The position numbers were made by a program, and so were the translations under genes. 64,000 nucleotides of DNA, from positions 1 through 64,000 of the forward strand of contig CBFHZL010000002.1 of assembly GCA_965660325.1 (NCBI GenBank). The letters run 5' to 3'. The notes under the pieces were generated by a model. The model did no database searches, was not told the origin of the DNA, and saw nothing but the letters and a program-made list of their open reading frames with translations. The DNA is from Acidiluteibacter sp965660325 (GTDB taxonomy: Bacteria; Bacteroidota; Bacteroidia; Flavobacteriales_E; Vicingaceae). Numbering within the stretch: position 1 is the stretch's first letter; each line of letters begins with the position of its first letter. Of the stretch, positions 27,271 to 34,751 are shown piece after piece.

Positions 27271-27369
27271 AAACAGAAAAAGCAGATCAACGATCCGCTT
27301 TTTCCATTCCCTAAAAAACTACTACTGAATTATGAACCTCTAGAAAGGCTGTAACCATTCCTGATTACC
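27271..27369 (-). ncRNA. Candidate small RNA of about 95 nt (promoter plus terminator, unknown family)
   Basis: This lies in the window's only gene-free gap over 300 nt, between divergent genes. An exact -7 box (27373-27380) directs leftward transcription from about 27369, and a 12-bp terminator hairpin with U-tract ends it near 27272. In the terminator stem one position is a G-U pair when read leftward but an A-C mismatch rightward, which fixes the strand. A 5' hairpin pairs GUAAUC with GGUUAC around AGGAAU. It also contains a 15-codon ORF (27311-27358), so a leader peptide is an alternative. Not matched to any family from memory. Confidence 0.5.
27277..27303 (-). terminator. Intrinsic terminator of the candidate small RNA
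   Basis: Minus-strand stem AAAAAGCGGAUC with GAUCUGCUUUUU around a GUU loop, followed by CUGUUUU. It lies upstream of the M13 peptidase promoter and cannot serve any recognised protein gene. Confidence 0.75.
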
Positions 27370-27372
27370 CTT

Positions 27373-27380
27373 CAAATATA
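27373..27380 (-). promoter_or_regulatory. -7 promoter box of the candidate small RNA
   Basis: TATATTTG on the minus strand is an exact TAnnTTTG match, placed to start transcription near 27369. A 16-nt palindrome lies 24 nt further upstream. Confidence 0.55.
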
Positions 27381-27403
27381 TAACATTTTTTTAGATTATG
27401 TAT

Positions 27404-27419
27404 AAATACGTACGTATTT
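27404..27419. promoter_or_regulatory. Perfect 16-nt palindrome, possible operator
   Basis: AAATACGTACGTATTT reads identically on both strands. It lies upstream of the -7 box of the leftward small RNA and 70 nt before the -7 box of the rightward T9SS gene, where a dimeric regulator could affect both. No such regulator gene is next to it. Confidence 0.4.
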
Positions 27420-27488
27420 TTGATAAAAAAAAGACAAGTTGTTGAAAAAGAACATCTATAATTAATGTTTACTTAACTATGATAGCCT

Positions 27489-27496
27489 TACTTTTG
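27489..27496 (+). promoter_or_regulatory. -7 promoter box of the type B T9SS gene
   Basis: TACTTTTG is an exact TAnnTTTG match, 25 nt upstream of the TTG start at 27522. Confidence 0.6.
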
Positions 27497-27521
27497 CACC
27501 GACTTTTAAAATTTACCTGAT

Positions 27522-29246
27522 TTGAGGAGAATACTCTTAGCCCTATTATTACTGTTTTCTATCAGTTCGAAAGCACAGCTAAATGATTTAATTATTACTG
27601 AATTTGTTGATTGGAGTTCTGGCTCAGGGTTTGCGATAAAGGTGTATAACCCAACTTCTGCGCCACTAAATTTATCCAATTACTATTTCCATTATTTTAC
27701 CAATGGAAATGCCACTTTTGGCGCTAGTGAGCAATTAACTGGCTTTCTTCCATCTAATCAAACCCTCACTATAGCCAATAATCCTTCTGACTTTACAATG
27801 CCTTGTTCATTTGACATTGTTTTATCTAATATTACTGCCGGTACAAATGACAATGATGGTGTTGCCATTACTTTAGGTCCTGCCGCTGCCAATCAGGCCA
27901 ACTCTCAATTTGTTGATATGATCAACCTGTTTGGAACAGATGTCGCACCTAAGATTGATGGAAATTCTCGAGGGCTTTTTAAAAATAAAATAACAAGAGA
28001 TAGCGATAACTGCACTCGTTATACCTCTTTAGATGGGTTTTCTTCAAATTCATGGCCTTCTAGTTCATCCACCAATGTACAAGGGTGGACGGTTAGTTCT
28101 GTAGCTTGTCTGGGTAGTAGTAATAGTTTTAATCCTTTTAGTGTGCAGCAAACGGTAAACGTTCGTTTTTGTGATGGCGACAGCACATTAATTAATGGAC
28201 GCTACATCAAACAAGCCGGTGTTTATAATGATACCTTGCCGGCTTTTAGCAAGTGCGATAGTATCGTTCAATATACGGTTGTTGTAGATCCGCTCGAGCA
28301 AAAAAGTGCAACTGTAGCTATTTGTCAAGGAGACTCAGTGTTTTTGCAAGGTAGCTTTCAAACAACAGCAGGAACTTACGTTGATAGAATACCAAGCACT
28401 ACCGGTGGCTGTGATACGTTATTGACGACCACTGTCTCGTTAAATGGTGCAAAAAACAGCACACAGACCGTTAATCTATGTCAAGGGGAGACCTTTAACT
28501 TCAATGGCCAGCAGATAACAGCAAGCGGAACCTATGCAGATACCACTCAATTATCAGGCGGCTGTGATAGTATTCATACCGTAATTGTTACTGTAACTGC
28601 TCCAATTACTATAACAGAAACCTTCACCATCTGTGATGGGGAAACTGTGGTTGTTAATGGACTATCTATATCGAACCCCACTACGATTAGGTATGTAAGG
28701 CCAAACCCTACGGGATGCGATACGACCGTAGACGCTACGGTAAATGTAATAACTGTAAATGCTGATTTTACGTTTAATGTTGATCCACTAAATACATTGT
28801 CTTATTCATTTTTTGCTATAAATAATCCTAATGCACAGTATTTGTGGGACTTTGGCGATGGGGCTTCCTCCACATTAAAAGATCCTCAGCATGTATTTGA
28901 GCCAGGAGTTTATACTGTAGAGCTGAAAGTTGTTGGAGAAAATGGATGTGAGGCAACAACTAAGAAAGAGATTACTGTTTTGGATGGCGGAGGAGAGTTA
29001 TTTGTGCCCAATGTATTTACACCAAATGGTGATGGCATCAACGATGTATTTAAGCTCACTTTTGCTTCTCCATTTGAGATGAGAATTGCCATTTTCAATA
29101 GATGGGGAGAGCTCTTGTTTGAATCAACCGATTGCTACTTTGAGTGGAATGGAACCTATAAGGGAAGTGATGTTCAGGATGGCACTTATGTCTATTTGAT
29201 TTCAGGAAAGTATAACCGAAAGGGAACAATAACTTTATTGCATTAA
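27522..29246 (+). CDS. Secreted protein with lamin-tail-like domain, Cys repeats, PKD domain and type B T9SS C-terminal domain
   Basis: 574 residues. Signal peptide of about 19 residues; a lamin-tail-like domain near 20-200 (LIITEFVDW, LNLSNYYFHYF); four repeats of about 50 residues starting near 210, 261, 313 and 364, each with a C-x-G-(D/E) opening and most with a G-C-D near the end; a PKD domain near 420-488 (YLWDFGDGASS); and the gliding-motility C-terminal domain from about 493 (FVPNVFTPNGDGINDVF). The last is the type B signal for the type IX secretion system, shared with the SprB adhesin. The start is TTG, followed directly by the signal peptide. Likely a surface adhesin or matrix protein. 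Confidence 0.85.
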   Translation: MRRILLALLLLFSISSKAQLNDLIITEFVDWSSGSGFAIKVYNPTSAPLNLSNYYFHYFTNGNATFGASEQLTGFLPSNQTLTIANNPSDFTMPCSFDIVLSNITAGTNDNDGVAITLGPAAANQANSQFVDMINLFGTDVAPKIDGNSRGLFKNKITRDSDNCTRYTSLDGFSSNSWPSSSSTNVQGWTVSSVACLGSSNSFNPFSVQQTVNVRFCDGDSTLINGRYIKQAGVYNDTLPAFSKCDSIVQYTVVVDPLEQKSATVAICQGDSVFLQGSFQTTAGTYVDRIPSTTGGCDTLLTTTVSLNGAKNSTQTVNLCQGETFNFNGQQITASGTYADTTQLSGGCDSIHTVIVTVTAPITITETFTICDGETVVVNGLSISNPTTIRYVRPNPTGCDTTVDATVNVITVNADFTFNVDPLNTLSYSFFAINNPNAQYLWDFGDGASSTLKDPQHVFEPGVYTVELKVVGENGCEATTKKEITVLDGGGELFVPNVFTPNGDGINDVFKLTFASPFEMRIAIFNRWGELLFESTDCYFEWNGTYKGSDVQDGTYVYLISGKYNRKGTITLLH

Positions 29247-29255
29247 GCATAAAAA

Positions 29256-29290
29256 AAGCCACATCAACATTGTTGGTGTGGCTTCTATTA
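29256..29290. terminator. Bidirectional intrinsic terminator between convergent genes
   Basis: A near-perfect hairpin at 29256-29284 built on AAGCCACA with TGTGGCTT and an inner CAAC/GTTG pair. A-runs precede and T-rich sequence follows it. The single irregular pair is a U-G on the plus strand, favouring rightward use after the type B T9SS gene. Confidence 0.85.
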
Positions 29291-29303
29291 TTTTTCAGTA
29301 AGA

Positions 29304-29825
29304 TTATTCTACTTCTACGGTAATTGTCGCGCTCATTTGCTCACCATAACTCTGGTGATATCCATCAGCAAATTGCATCGTTAACGTATGCGTGCCGGCA
29401 GGAAGGTCTAATTCAGCTTCTGTTTGTCCTTTTCCGTAGTGGATATTTAATGAATCTGCAGGAACCATTGTGCCTCTCTCTAGAGCAGCGCCATTAATGA
29501 TCACATGGTGATGGCCTTTGCCTTCATTTAATTCTCCGGCAGGTTCAACTTCCATTCCTTCAATTCCAAATTGCACGTTAAACGGAGAGCTAACAGTTTG
29601 TCCATCTTCTAAGTTGGCGAAAAATACGCGCGCTCCTTCTGGAATAGCTAATGGCTCTACTTCTTTCGTTTCTTCTGCTTTTTCCATCATGGCATCGTGG
29701 TCATGTCCTGCATGGTCATGCATTTCATCCTGATTTGTTTCTGTCGTTTCAGTGGCTTTTGGAGCATCTCCGCAAGAAGCAGCAAATAATCCTAGAGCAA
29801 TTGCTAAAATGTTGATTTTTTTCAT
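29304..29825 (-). CDS. DUF4399 lipoprotein with His-rich linker
   Basis: 173 residues. The lipobox FAASC gives lipidated Cys18. A His/Asp-rich stretch (MHDHAGHDHDAM, about residues 35-46) could bind metal ions. The C-terminal DUF4399 domain (VFFANLEDGQTVSSPFNVQF, GKGHHHVIING, LPAGTHTLTMQFADG) is a beta-sandwich of unknown function. Predicted in the periplasm or on the outer membrane. The region upstream of its ATG has a perfect inverted repeat that overlaps a near-match -7 box, suggesting specific regulation. Metal binding is a guess from composition. Confidence 0.82.
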   Translation of the reverse strand: MKKINILAIALGLFAASCGDAPKATETTETNQDEMHDHAGHDHDAMMEKAEETKEVEPLAIPEGARVFFANLEDGQTVSSPFNVQFGIEGMEVEPAGELNEGKGHHHVIINGAALERGTMVPADSLNIHYGKGQTEAELDLPAGTHTLTMQFADGYHQSYGEQMSATITVEVE

Positions 29826-29852
29826 AGTTGTTGATTTTTATTTGTGTTAAAA

Positions 29853-29875
29853 TTAGGCATTAAAATAATGCCTAA
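29853..29875. promoter_or_regulatory. 10-bp perfect inverted repeat upstream of the DUF4399 gene
   Basis: TTAGGCATTA, a 3-nt AAA spacer and TAATGCCTAA. Its gene-proximal arm overlaps a near-match -7 box, TAATTTTA, on the minus strand (29848-29855; 7 of 8). The position fits an operator; a weak terminator for the gene upstream at 29945 is the alternative, but no strong U-tract follows. Confidence 0.45.
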
Positions 29876-29944
29876 AAAATCTTGAAAAAGCATTACTTAA
29901 AAGCCCTTTCATTATACAACTCAATTGAAGTGTTCAATAGTTTA

Positions 29945-31573
29945 TTAATGTCTTTTATTTTTAACAATTAACTTATGTGTAATCTTCTCAGTCGAAGTTT
30001 CTACAGAAATAAAGTATATGCTGCCACGGGTTAAATCAGAGATATTCTTTTTGAATTTGTTCTCTCCTGGGTTTGAATTGGGCAGTGCAATCTTATCTAT
30101 CAACGATCCTTTTGCGTCTTGAATAGAAATAGAAACGTCTTCTTTTTTTAATAAATTGAACTGAATGTTCAGTTCTCCATCGTTTGGATTTGGGTAGATA
30201 GTAAGGTTAAGCAGACTTACGCTTGATCGATTTAAGTCATCAACAGATAACGGACTAGGCTTTTTTACATATACTTTAAAGAGCTGATTACTAGCCGAGC
30301 TTTGAGTTCCATTATTGATAAAGAAAATGTTGGGTTGTGTACTGCTAATTCCTCCAAAAATATAACCGATCAACACACTATCAGTAGTCAGGCTGTCTAA
30401 TTTTAATACTCCATTGTTGTATTTTGGAAAGGTGGTGTTGGGAATAAACTCTGCCCCTGAACCTAATAAAGCTGGCATTACTATTGGCAATTTATATTCA
30501 GCCATATTCCCTGCAGAATCTCTCGTAACTCGTGCTATCGTGTTAACAAAAGGTACATTGTTGTCTTGAACTAAAACACCTAAGCTGTCATAAAACTGCG
30601 CTATTCCGCCAAAGAATACGGTATGCATTTCGTTTTCGAGCTCAGAATAGAATGGTAGGGTAGGGCAGTGGTAATGATTATAGTACTGTTGGAATGCGCT
30701 GTCTACTGCATATGAATTAGCATCTACTGTTACAGAATTCAAGAATGGTAAGTTTGCTGATTGCTGAAAAACGCCTGAAAATAGGGTAATTCCTTCAGCT
30801 CTATTCGGTAGGATTTGTGCTTTAGCATTATAATCTCTTCGGTGCAGGTTTGCTGCATCTATAAATGGACTTAAATGACTGATCGTAATCGTTGTGCCAT
30901 TGTCTGATAAGTTAAATTTTCTAATCGCATTGGTATATTCTTGAATAAATCCAGGTCCGTGTGTAGGTCCCATTGGGTTATACCTTCCTATAAATTTTTG
31001 ACCACCCAATAAATAATAGGTACTGTCTATTTTCTTTAAACTTCCGCCTGTTACTTGAAATTGCGTATCTGTAATTTGTCTAAAGTAATTGGTGAAGCTG
31101 GTATTGTTAATGACCGCGTTGATAACATCAGAAACCTTTATGGCTGTTAAGTTGCTGTAGGTGGTATGATCTCCTGCAGTCGAACTGTATCCATACCCCC
31201 CTATGCAATATAGATAATCGCCCTCTTGATAAAATTGCATATTGGTAGAGCTTAACTGCTCTTGAATGGCTACAGGAAGTGAAGTTAAAGGTGCAGACCA
31301 TTTTTGTTGATTAACAGGGTCAACTATAATTATTTGGTTGTTATGACCTGCGATGTCAAAAGCAGCGAAAGGCTGCCTCTGATGTAATCCGTCTAAGCGA
31401 CCGCCAACTATGAGCCACTTGCCATTATGTTGTCCATATGCAAAAGATTGAATGCCTCCAAGGCCTGAAATAGTCATTGGTTCAATGCTTATTTGAAATG
31501 GAGCTGTTTGAGAAAATCCTAGGCTTGCTACAAAAAATGAAGCAGAAATGGATAGTAATTTAATGAAATTCAT
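29945..31573 (-). CDS. Secreted Kelch-like protein with type A T9SS sorting domain
   Basis: 542 residues. Signal peptide (MNFIKLLSISASFFVASLGFS). Repeated glycine-pair strands (LIVGGRLDG, LYCIGGYGY, YYLLGGQKF, TVFFGGIAQF, YIFGGISS) suggest a Kelch-type beta-propeller over residues 40-430. The T9SS type A tail starts near 465 (IYPNPNDGELNIQF ... KITHKLIVKNKRH). Such proteins are exported to the cell surface; ligand unknown. Its promoter region has only a near-match -7 box, TAGTTTTA, at 31600-31607. Confidence 0.8.
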   Translation of the reverse strand: MNFIKLLSISASFFVASLGFSQTAPFQISIEPMTISGLGGIQSFAYGQHNGKWLIVGGRLDGLHQRQPFAAFDIAGHNNQIIIVDPVNQQKWSAPLTSLPVAIQEQLSSTNMQFYQEGDYLYCIGGYGYSSTAGDHTTYSNLTAIKVSDVINAVINNTSFTNYFRQITDTQFQVTGGSLKKIDSTYYLLGGQKFIGRYNPMGPTHGPGFIQEYTNAIRKFNLSDNGTTITISHLSPFIDAANLHRRDYNAKAQILPNRAEGITLFSGVFQQSANLPFLNSVTVDANSYAVDSAFQQYYNHYHCPTLPFYSELENEMHTVFFGGIAQFYDSLGVLVQDNNVPFVNTIARVTRDSAGNMAEYKLPIVMPALLGSGAEFIPNTTFPKYNNGVLKLDSLTTDSVLIGYIFGGISSTQPNIFFINNGTQSSASNQLFKVYVKKPSPLSVDDLNRSSVSLLNLTIYPNPNDGELNIQFNLLKKEDVSISIQDAKGSLIDKIALPNSNPGENKFKKNISDLTRGSIYFISVETSTEKITHKLIVKNKRH

Positions 31574-31710
31574 TTGTTGGGTGTTTTAGTGTTGAGACGT
31601 AAAACTACTATCCAATCTTGGTTACTTGTGTAACAATTATTACAAATGAAAAAAATGATGGTTTACTCGAAGTCCTGTATCAGTTCTGTATGTTTTTTTT
31701 ATTCAAATCA

Positions 31711-33342
31711 TTAATCCCCATAAACAACTTCACCTCCAACAACCGTATACATTACCTTAGCCTTTAAAATGTCACTTTCTTCAATGGTCATAATATCTTT
31801 GTCCAATAAAACAAAGTCGGCGTACTTACCTACTTCCAAGCTACCTTTTTCGTTTTCTTCAAAACTGGCAATTGCAGGCCAAATGGTCATTCCTTTTAAG
31901 GTTTCTAATCGGCTTAATCTTTCTTCAGGCAAAAATCCATTTTCAGGAAGTCCTTTTGTATTTTTTCGAGCAACTGCGGTGTAAAAGGTCAATAATGGGT
32001 CTGTTTTTTCAATCGGGAAATCTGTTCCCAATGGCAATAATCCATTCTGTGAAAGCAAGGTTTTAAATGCATAAGAACTTTTCAATCGATCTGCTCCCAA
32101 GCGGTCTTCTACCCAATCCATATCCGAAATGGCATGTGTTGGTTGCACCGATGGAATAATAGTGTATTTACGAAACAGTTTCATATCATCAGGATGAACG
32201 ATTTGGGCATGCTCGATTCTCCACCGTCGGTCGTTTACCTTTTTTAAGGCGTTTCCATAAATGTTTAGCATCAATCGGTTGGCATCATCACCAATGCAAT
32301 GGGTGTTCATCTGCAAACCTGATTCGTATATTTTATGCGCCATTTCTTGCAAATAGGTAGAATCGTTCAGGAATAAGCCTGAGTTCGTCGTGTCATCTGA
32401 GTAAGGCTCAATTAATTTAGCACCTCGAGAACCCAATGCGCCATCTGCGAAAAATTTAATGGCACCAATGTGTAAACGGTCTGTTTTATAGGCAGAGTCC
32501 AATAAATATTCAGCTAAATTCTCTTCCGAAGGAGTCGCCATACCGTATATGCGCATTTTTAGTCTGCCTTCTTTCTGCAGGTCGTCGATGAGGTGAATCA
32601 TCTTATTTTCCAGCATGGCATCGGCAACTGTCGTTAACCCTTTTTCAAAACAATTTTTCTGTGCGGTCAACAACGACTTTTTATCTTCTTCATCTGAATA
32701 ACGTGGTAATTTTTGCTCTACATAAGTAATCGCCATATCGATTAAGAGACCGGTCAGCTCTCCATTATTAAGCTTGAAAATTCCACCATCGGTAGTTGTG
32801 GTTGCATCTACTTCTGCAATATCTAGTGCGGCTTGGTTGGCAATTGCAGCATGAGAATCTACTCGTTTTAATAATACAGGCGTATTTGGAAATAAGCTAT
32901 CCAGTTTTTGCTTGGTCGGAAAAGCCTGCCCTTTCCATAAATTTTGATCCCATCCGTTTCCACCAATGAATTTTAACTCTTTTCCTTTAGCGAAATCAAC
33001 TACTCGTTGTATGGCTTCGTCCCAACTTTTAGCTCCTGTCAAATCTACTTCTTGAAAAGAACGGCCATACCAAAAAAAGTGGCAATGCGCATCATTGAAA
33101 CCTGGGTAAACCGGCCGAGTACCGGCATCAATGGTCTTTTCGCCAAAGTATTTATTCATGATTTGGTTTTCAGGTCCAATGGCAATAATTTTTCCATCTT
33201 TCACCGCCATTGCTTCCGCCATCGAGTTGGTTTCGTCCATGGTGTAAATGGTGGCGTTATGTATAATTAAATCGACTGTTTCTGATTTATAGCAAGAAGT
33301 CATAAAAAGTAAAGTTGTTAGAACAATTATCAGATTCTTCAT
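31711..33342 (-). CDS. YtcJ-like amidohydrolase lipoprotein
   Basis: 543 residues. The lipobox MTSCYK gives lipidated Cys17. The amidohydrolase fold follows: DLIIHNATIYTMDE at the start, GFNDAHCHFFWYG with the metal-ligand H-x-H, a central NTHCIGDDA, IEHAQIVHPDD and late GTDFPIE. This is the YtcJ/AmdS-like branch that hydrolyses amide or formyl groups, often with unknown substrate. It is exceptional only in being lipid-anchored. It overlaps the upstream membrane-protein gene by ATGA and is therefore probably cotranscribed. Confidence 0.88.
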   Translation of the reverse strand: MKNLIIVLTTLLFMTSCYKSETVDLIIHNATIYTMDETNSMAEAMAVKDGKIIAIGPENQIMNKYFGEKTIDAGTRPVYPGFNDAHCHFFWYGRSFQEVDLTGAKSWDEAIQRVVDFAKGKELKFIGGNGWDQNLWKGQAFPTKQKLDSLFPNTPVLLKRVDSHAAIANQAALDIAEVDATTTTDGGIFKLNNGELTGLLIDMAITYVEQKLPRYSDEEDKKSLLTAQKNCFEKGLTTVADAMLENKMIHLIDDLQKEGRLKMRIYGMATPSEENLAEYLLDSAYKTDRLHIGAIKFFADGALGSRGAKLIEPYSDDTTNSGLFLNDSTYLQEMAHKIYESGLQMNTHCIGDDANRLMLNIYGNALKKVNDRRWRIEHAQIVHPDDMKLFRKYTIIPSVQPTHAISDMDWVEDRLGADRLKSSYAFKTLLSQNGLLPLGTDFPIEKTDPLLTFYTAVARKNTKGLPENGFLPEERLSRLETLKGMTIWPAIASFEENEKGSLEVGKYADFVLLDKDIMTIEESDILKAKVMYTVVGGEVVYGD

Positions 33343-34637
33343 CGGATAGGAAGGTTGAATTTATGATTGATTTTATTGAAATCAATACATGAAAAAATGA
33401 GCGAAAATATAAAAGGCAAAAATGGGACTTTATATCGAACTACAGCGCCTAAAATTGGCGTAGTCCATCCAATTAAAGTACCTAAAATAAGAGTGAAAAA
33501 AAGGGCAAAATAAATAAAGTTGATCGCCTTTTTTTGAGGTCGCTTAAAAAAGAAAAGCATTACAAGGAGGCTAAGTAGTAGCAGTAGATTTTCGGCGGCA
33601 GCTAGCAAGTAAAAGATACCGCTAATTTCAGTTATAAAAGGCCGAAAAAGTACCGTGGTCAATACCTCTGGAATTGCAATGAGCGCTTCCAAAGGCGTCT
33701 GAATAGAAGGAGCTGAAATAATACTCCCTGCTTCATTTAGCATGGCTACATTATAAAAAGCAGTTTGTTTTTGCTGCAGTAAATCAAACAAATCAAAAAT
33801 GCCCAAGAGCTGAACAGCAACAATAGTCGCAAATCCGATTAGTACAACTCCAAGATAAACAAAGAGCGGTTTTAATTTTAATCGTTTGGTCAGTATGGCA
33901 GCAATCACAACAGGAATTAACGATAGGAAAACGTAAGGTTTAATGATGAGCATTAAACCAATTCCAATGAATAATAGAAGGTTATTTTTAATTGAAAATT
34001 CATCGAGCCAATTAAAGAACCCATAAACGAATATGCCCAATGAGAAAAGCAGAAACCCTTCTTTTAAAATTCCTGAGCCCCATAAGAGCGTTGATGGAAT
34101 AAGAAAAAGTGCAAACAGCAATGCTGATTTTGGCAACGTCAATTGTCTTTCAACTACTTTATACATCGCTACAAGTCCCACAAACGAGAGGAAATTGATG
34201 AAAAGGGTGTGCAAGTGAATAAATCCAAAAGAGAGATAATTGATTAGAAAATTAAACCGAATCATGGTTCGGTTATCATTCAAAACGCCGAAATTATACT
34301 CCCGAGACCAGTTCATGGTTCCTTTTAAGATTTCTGTTATTTCCTGATTTTCAAATCCAAAAAACCATTGTAGCGCCAAAAGAGGTTTGCTTTTTAATTG
34401 AATAAAAAGGTAGTAACCATCATCGAAGTATTTATAAATGTCAGCGTTAGCGCGATCGGTGTAATAGTAGGTGTAAAGGGCCCACAATCCTGTACCAACA
34501 ATAACTTTTAGTAAAAAAGCACCAATCAGTAAAGCAGGCTTTATGCCATCTAATTGAAAGAATCTAAGGCGCTTGATGAGGTAAATAAATACCATCAAAA
34601 AGGCTAAAAATACACTGATCTGTACCACTAAAGTCAT
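33339..34637 (-). CDS. Polytopic membrane protein, possibly GT-C-like
   Basis: 432 residues with roughly ten or more hydrophobic segments. After the first two there is a hydrophilic periplasmic-looking loop with TDRANADIYKYFDDGYYL, reminiscent of the acidic first loop of GT-C glycosyltransferases, but no diagnostic motif was recognised. Coupled by a 4-nt overlap to the downstream amidohydrolase lipoprotein. Role unknown; lipid-linked sugar transfer is a hypothesis only. Confidence 0.55.
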   Translation of the reverse strand: MTLVVQISVFLAFLMVFIYLIKRLRFFQLDGIKPALLIGAFLLKVIVGTGLWALYTYYYTDRANADIYKYFDDGYYLFIQLKSKPLLALQWFFGFENQEITEILKGTMNWSREYNFGVLNDNRTMIRFNFLINYLSFGFIHLHTLFINFLSFVGLVAMYKVVERQLTLPKSALLFALFLIPSTLLWGSGILKEGFLLFSLGIFVYGFFNWLDEFSIKNNLLLFIGIGLMLIIKPYVFLSLIPVVIAAILTKRLKLKPLFVYLGVVLIGFATIVAVQLLGIFDLFDLLQQKQTAFYNVAMLNEAGSIISAPSIQTPLEALIAIPEVLTTVLFRPFITEISGIFYLLAAAENLLLLLSLLVMLFFFKRPQKKAINFIYFALFFTLILGTLIGWTTPILGAVVRYKVPFLPFIFSLIFSCIDFNKINHKFNLPIR

Positions 34638-34694
34638 GAATCAAAATTAATTTAAAAATAGTAAGCCATTGGTGAAAAATATGCATTAATTGGG

Positions 34695-34725
34695 TTGGTA
34701 GATGGGAATCAAAATTTTACTTTTG
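34695..34725 (+). promoter_or_regulatory. Promoter of purL (-33 and -7)
   Basis: TTG at 34695-34697, 20 nt, then TACTTTTG at 34718-34725, an exact TAnnTTTG match with near-standard Bacteroidota spacing. The ATG lies 26 nt after the -7 box. Confidence 0.75.
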
Positions 34726-34751
34726 CAGCTTACTAACCACACCTTCAAAAA

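Noticed and set aside
27300..27369. Signal recognition particle RNA identity for the candidate small RNA
   Set aside because: UCAGG and ACAGCC segments recall SRP helix 8, but the GGAA tetraloop and stem around it do not fit; left as unknown RNA.
31615..31645. GTTAC-TTGT-GTAAC and TGTAA...TTACA inverted repeats upstream of the Kelch-like gene
   Set aside because: Short 5-bp arms in AT-rich sequence are expected by chance; no second copy was seen.
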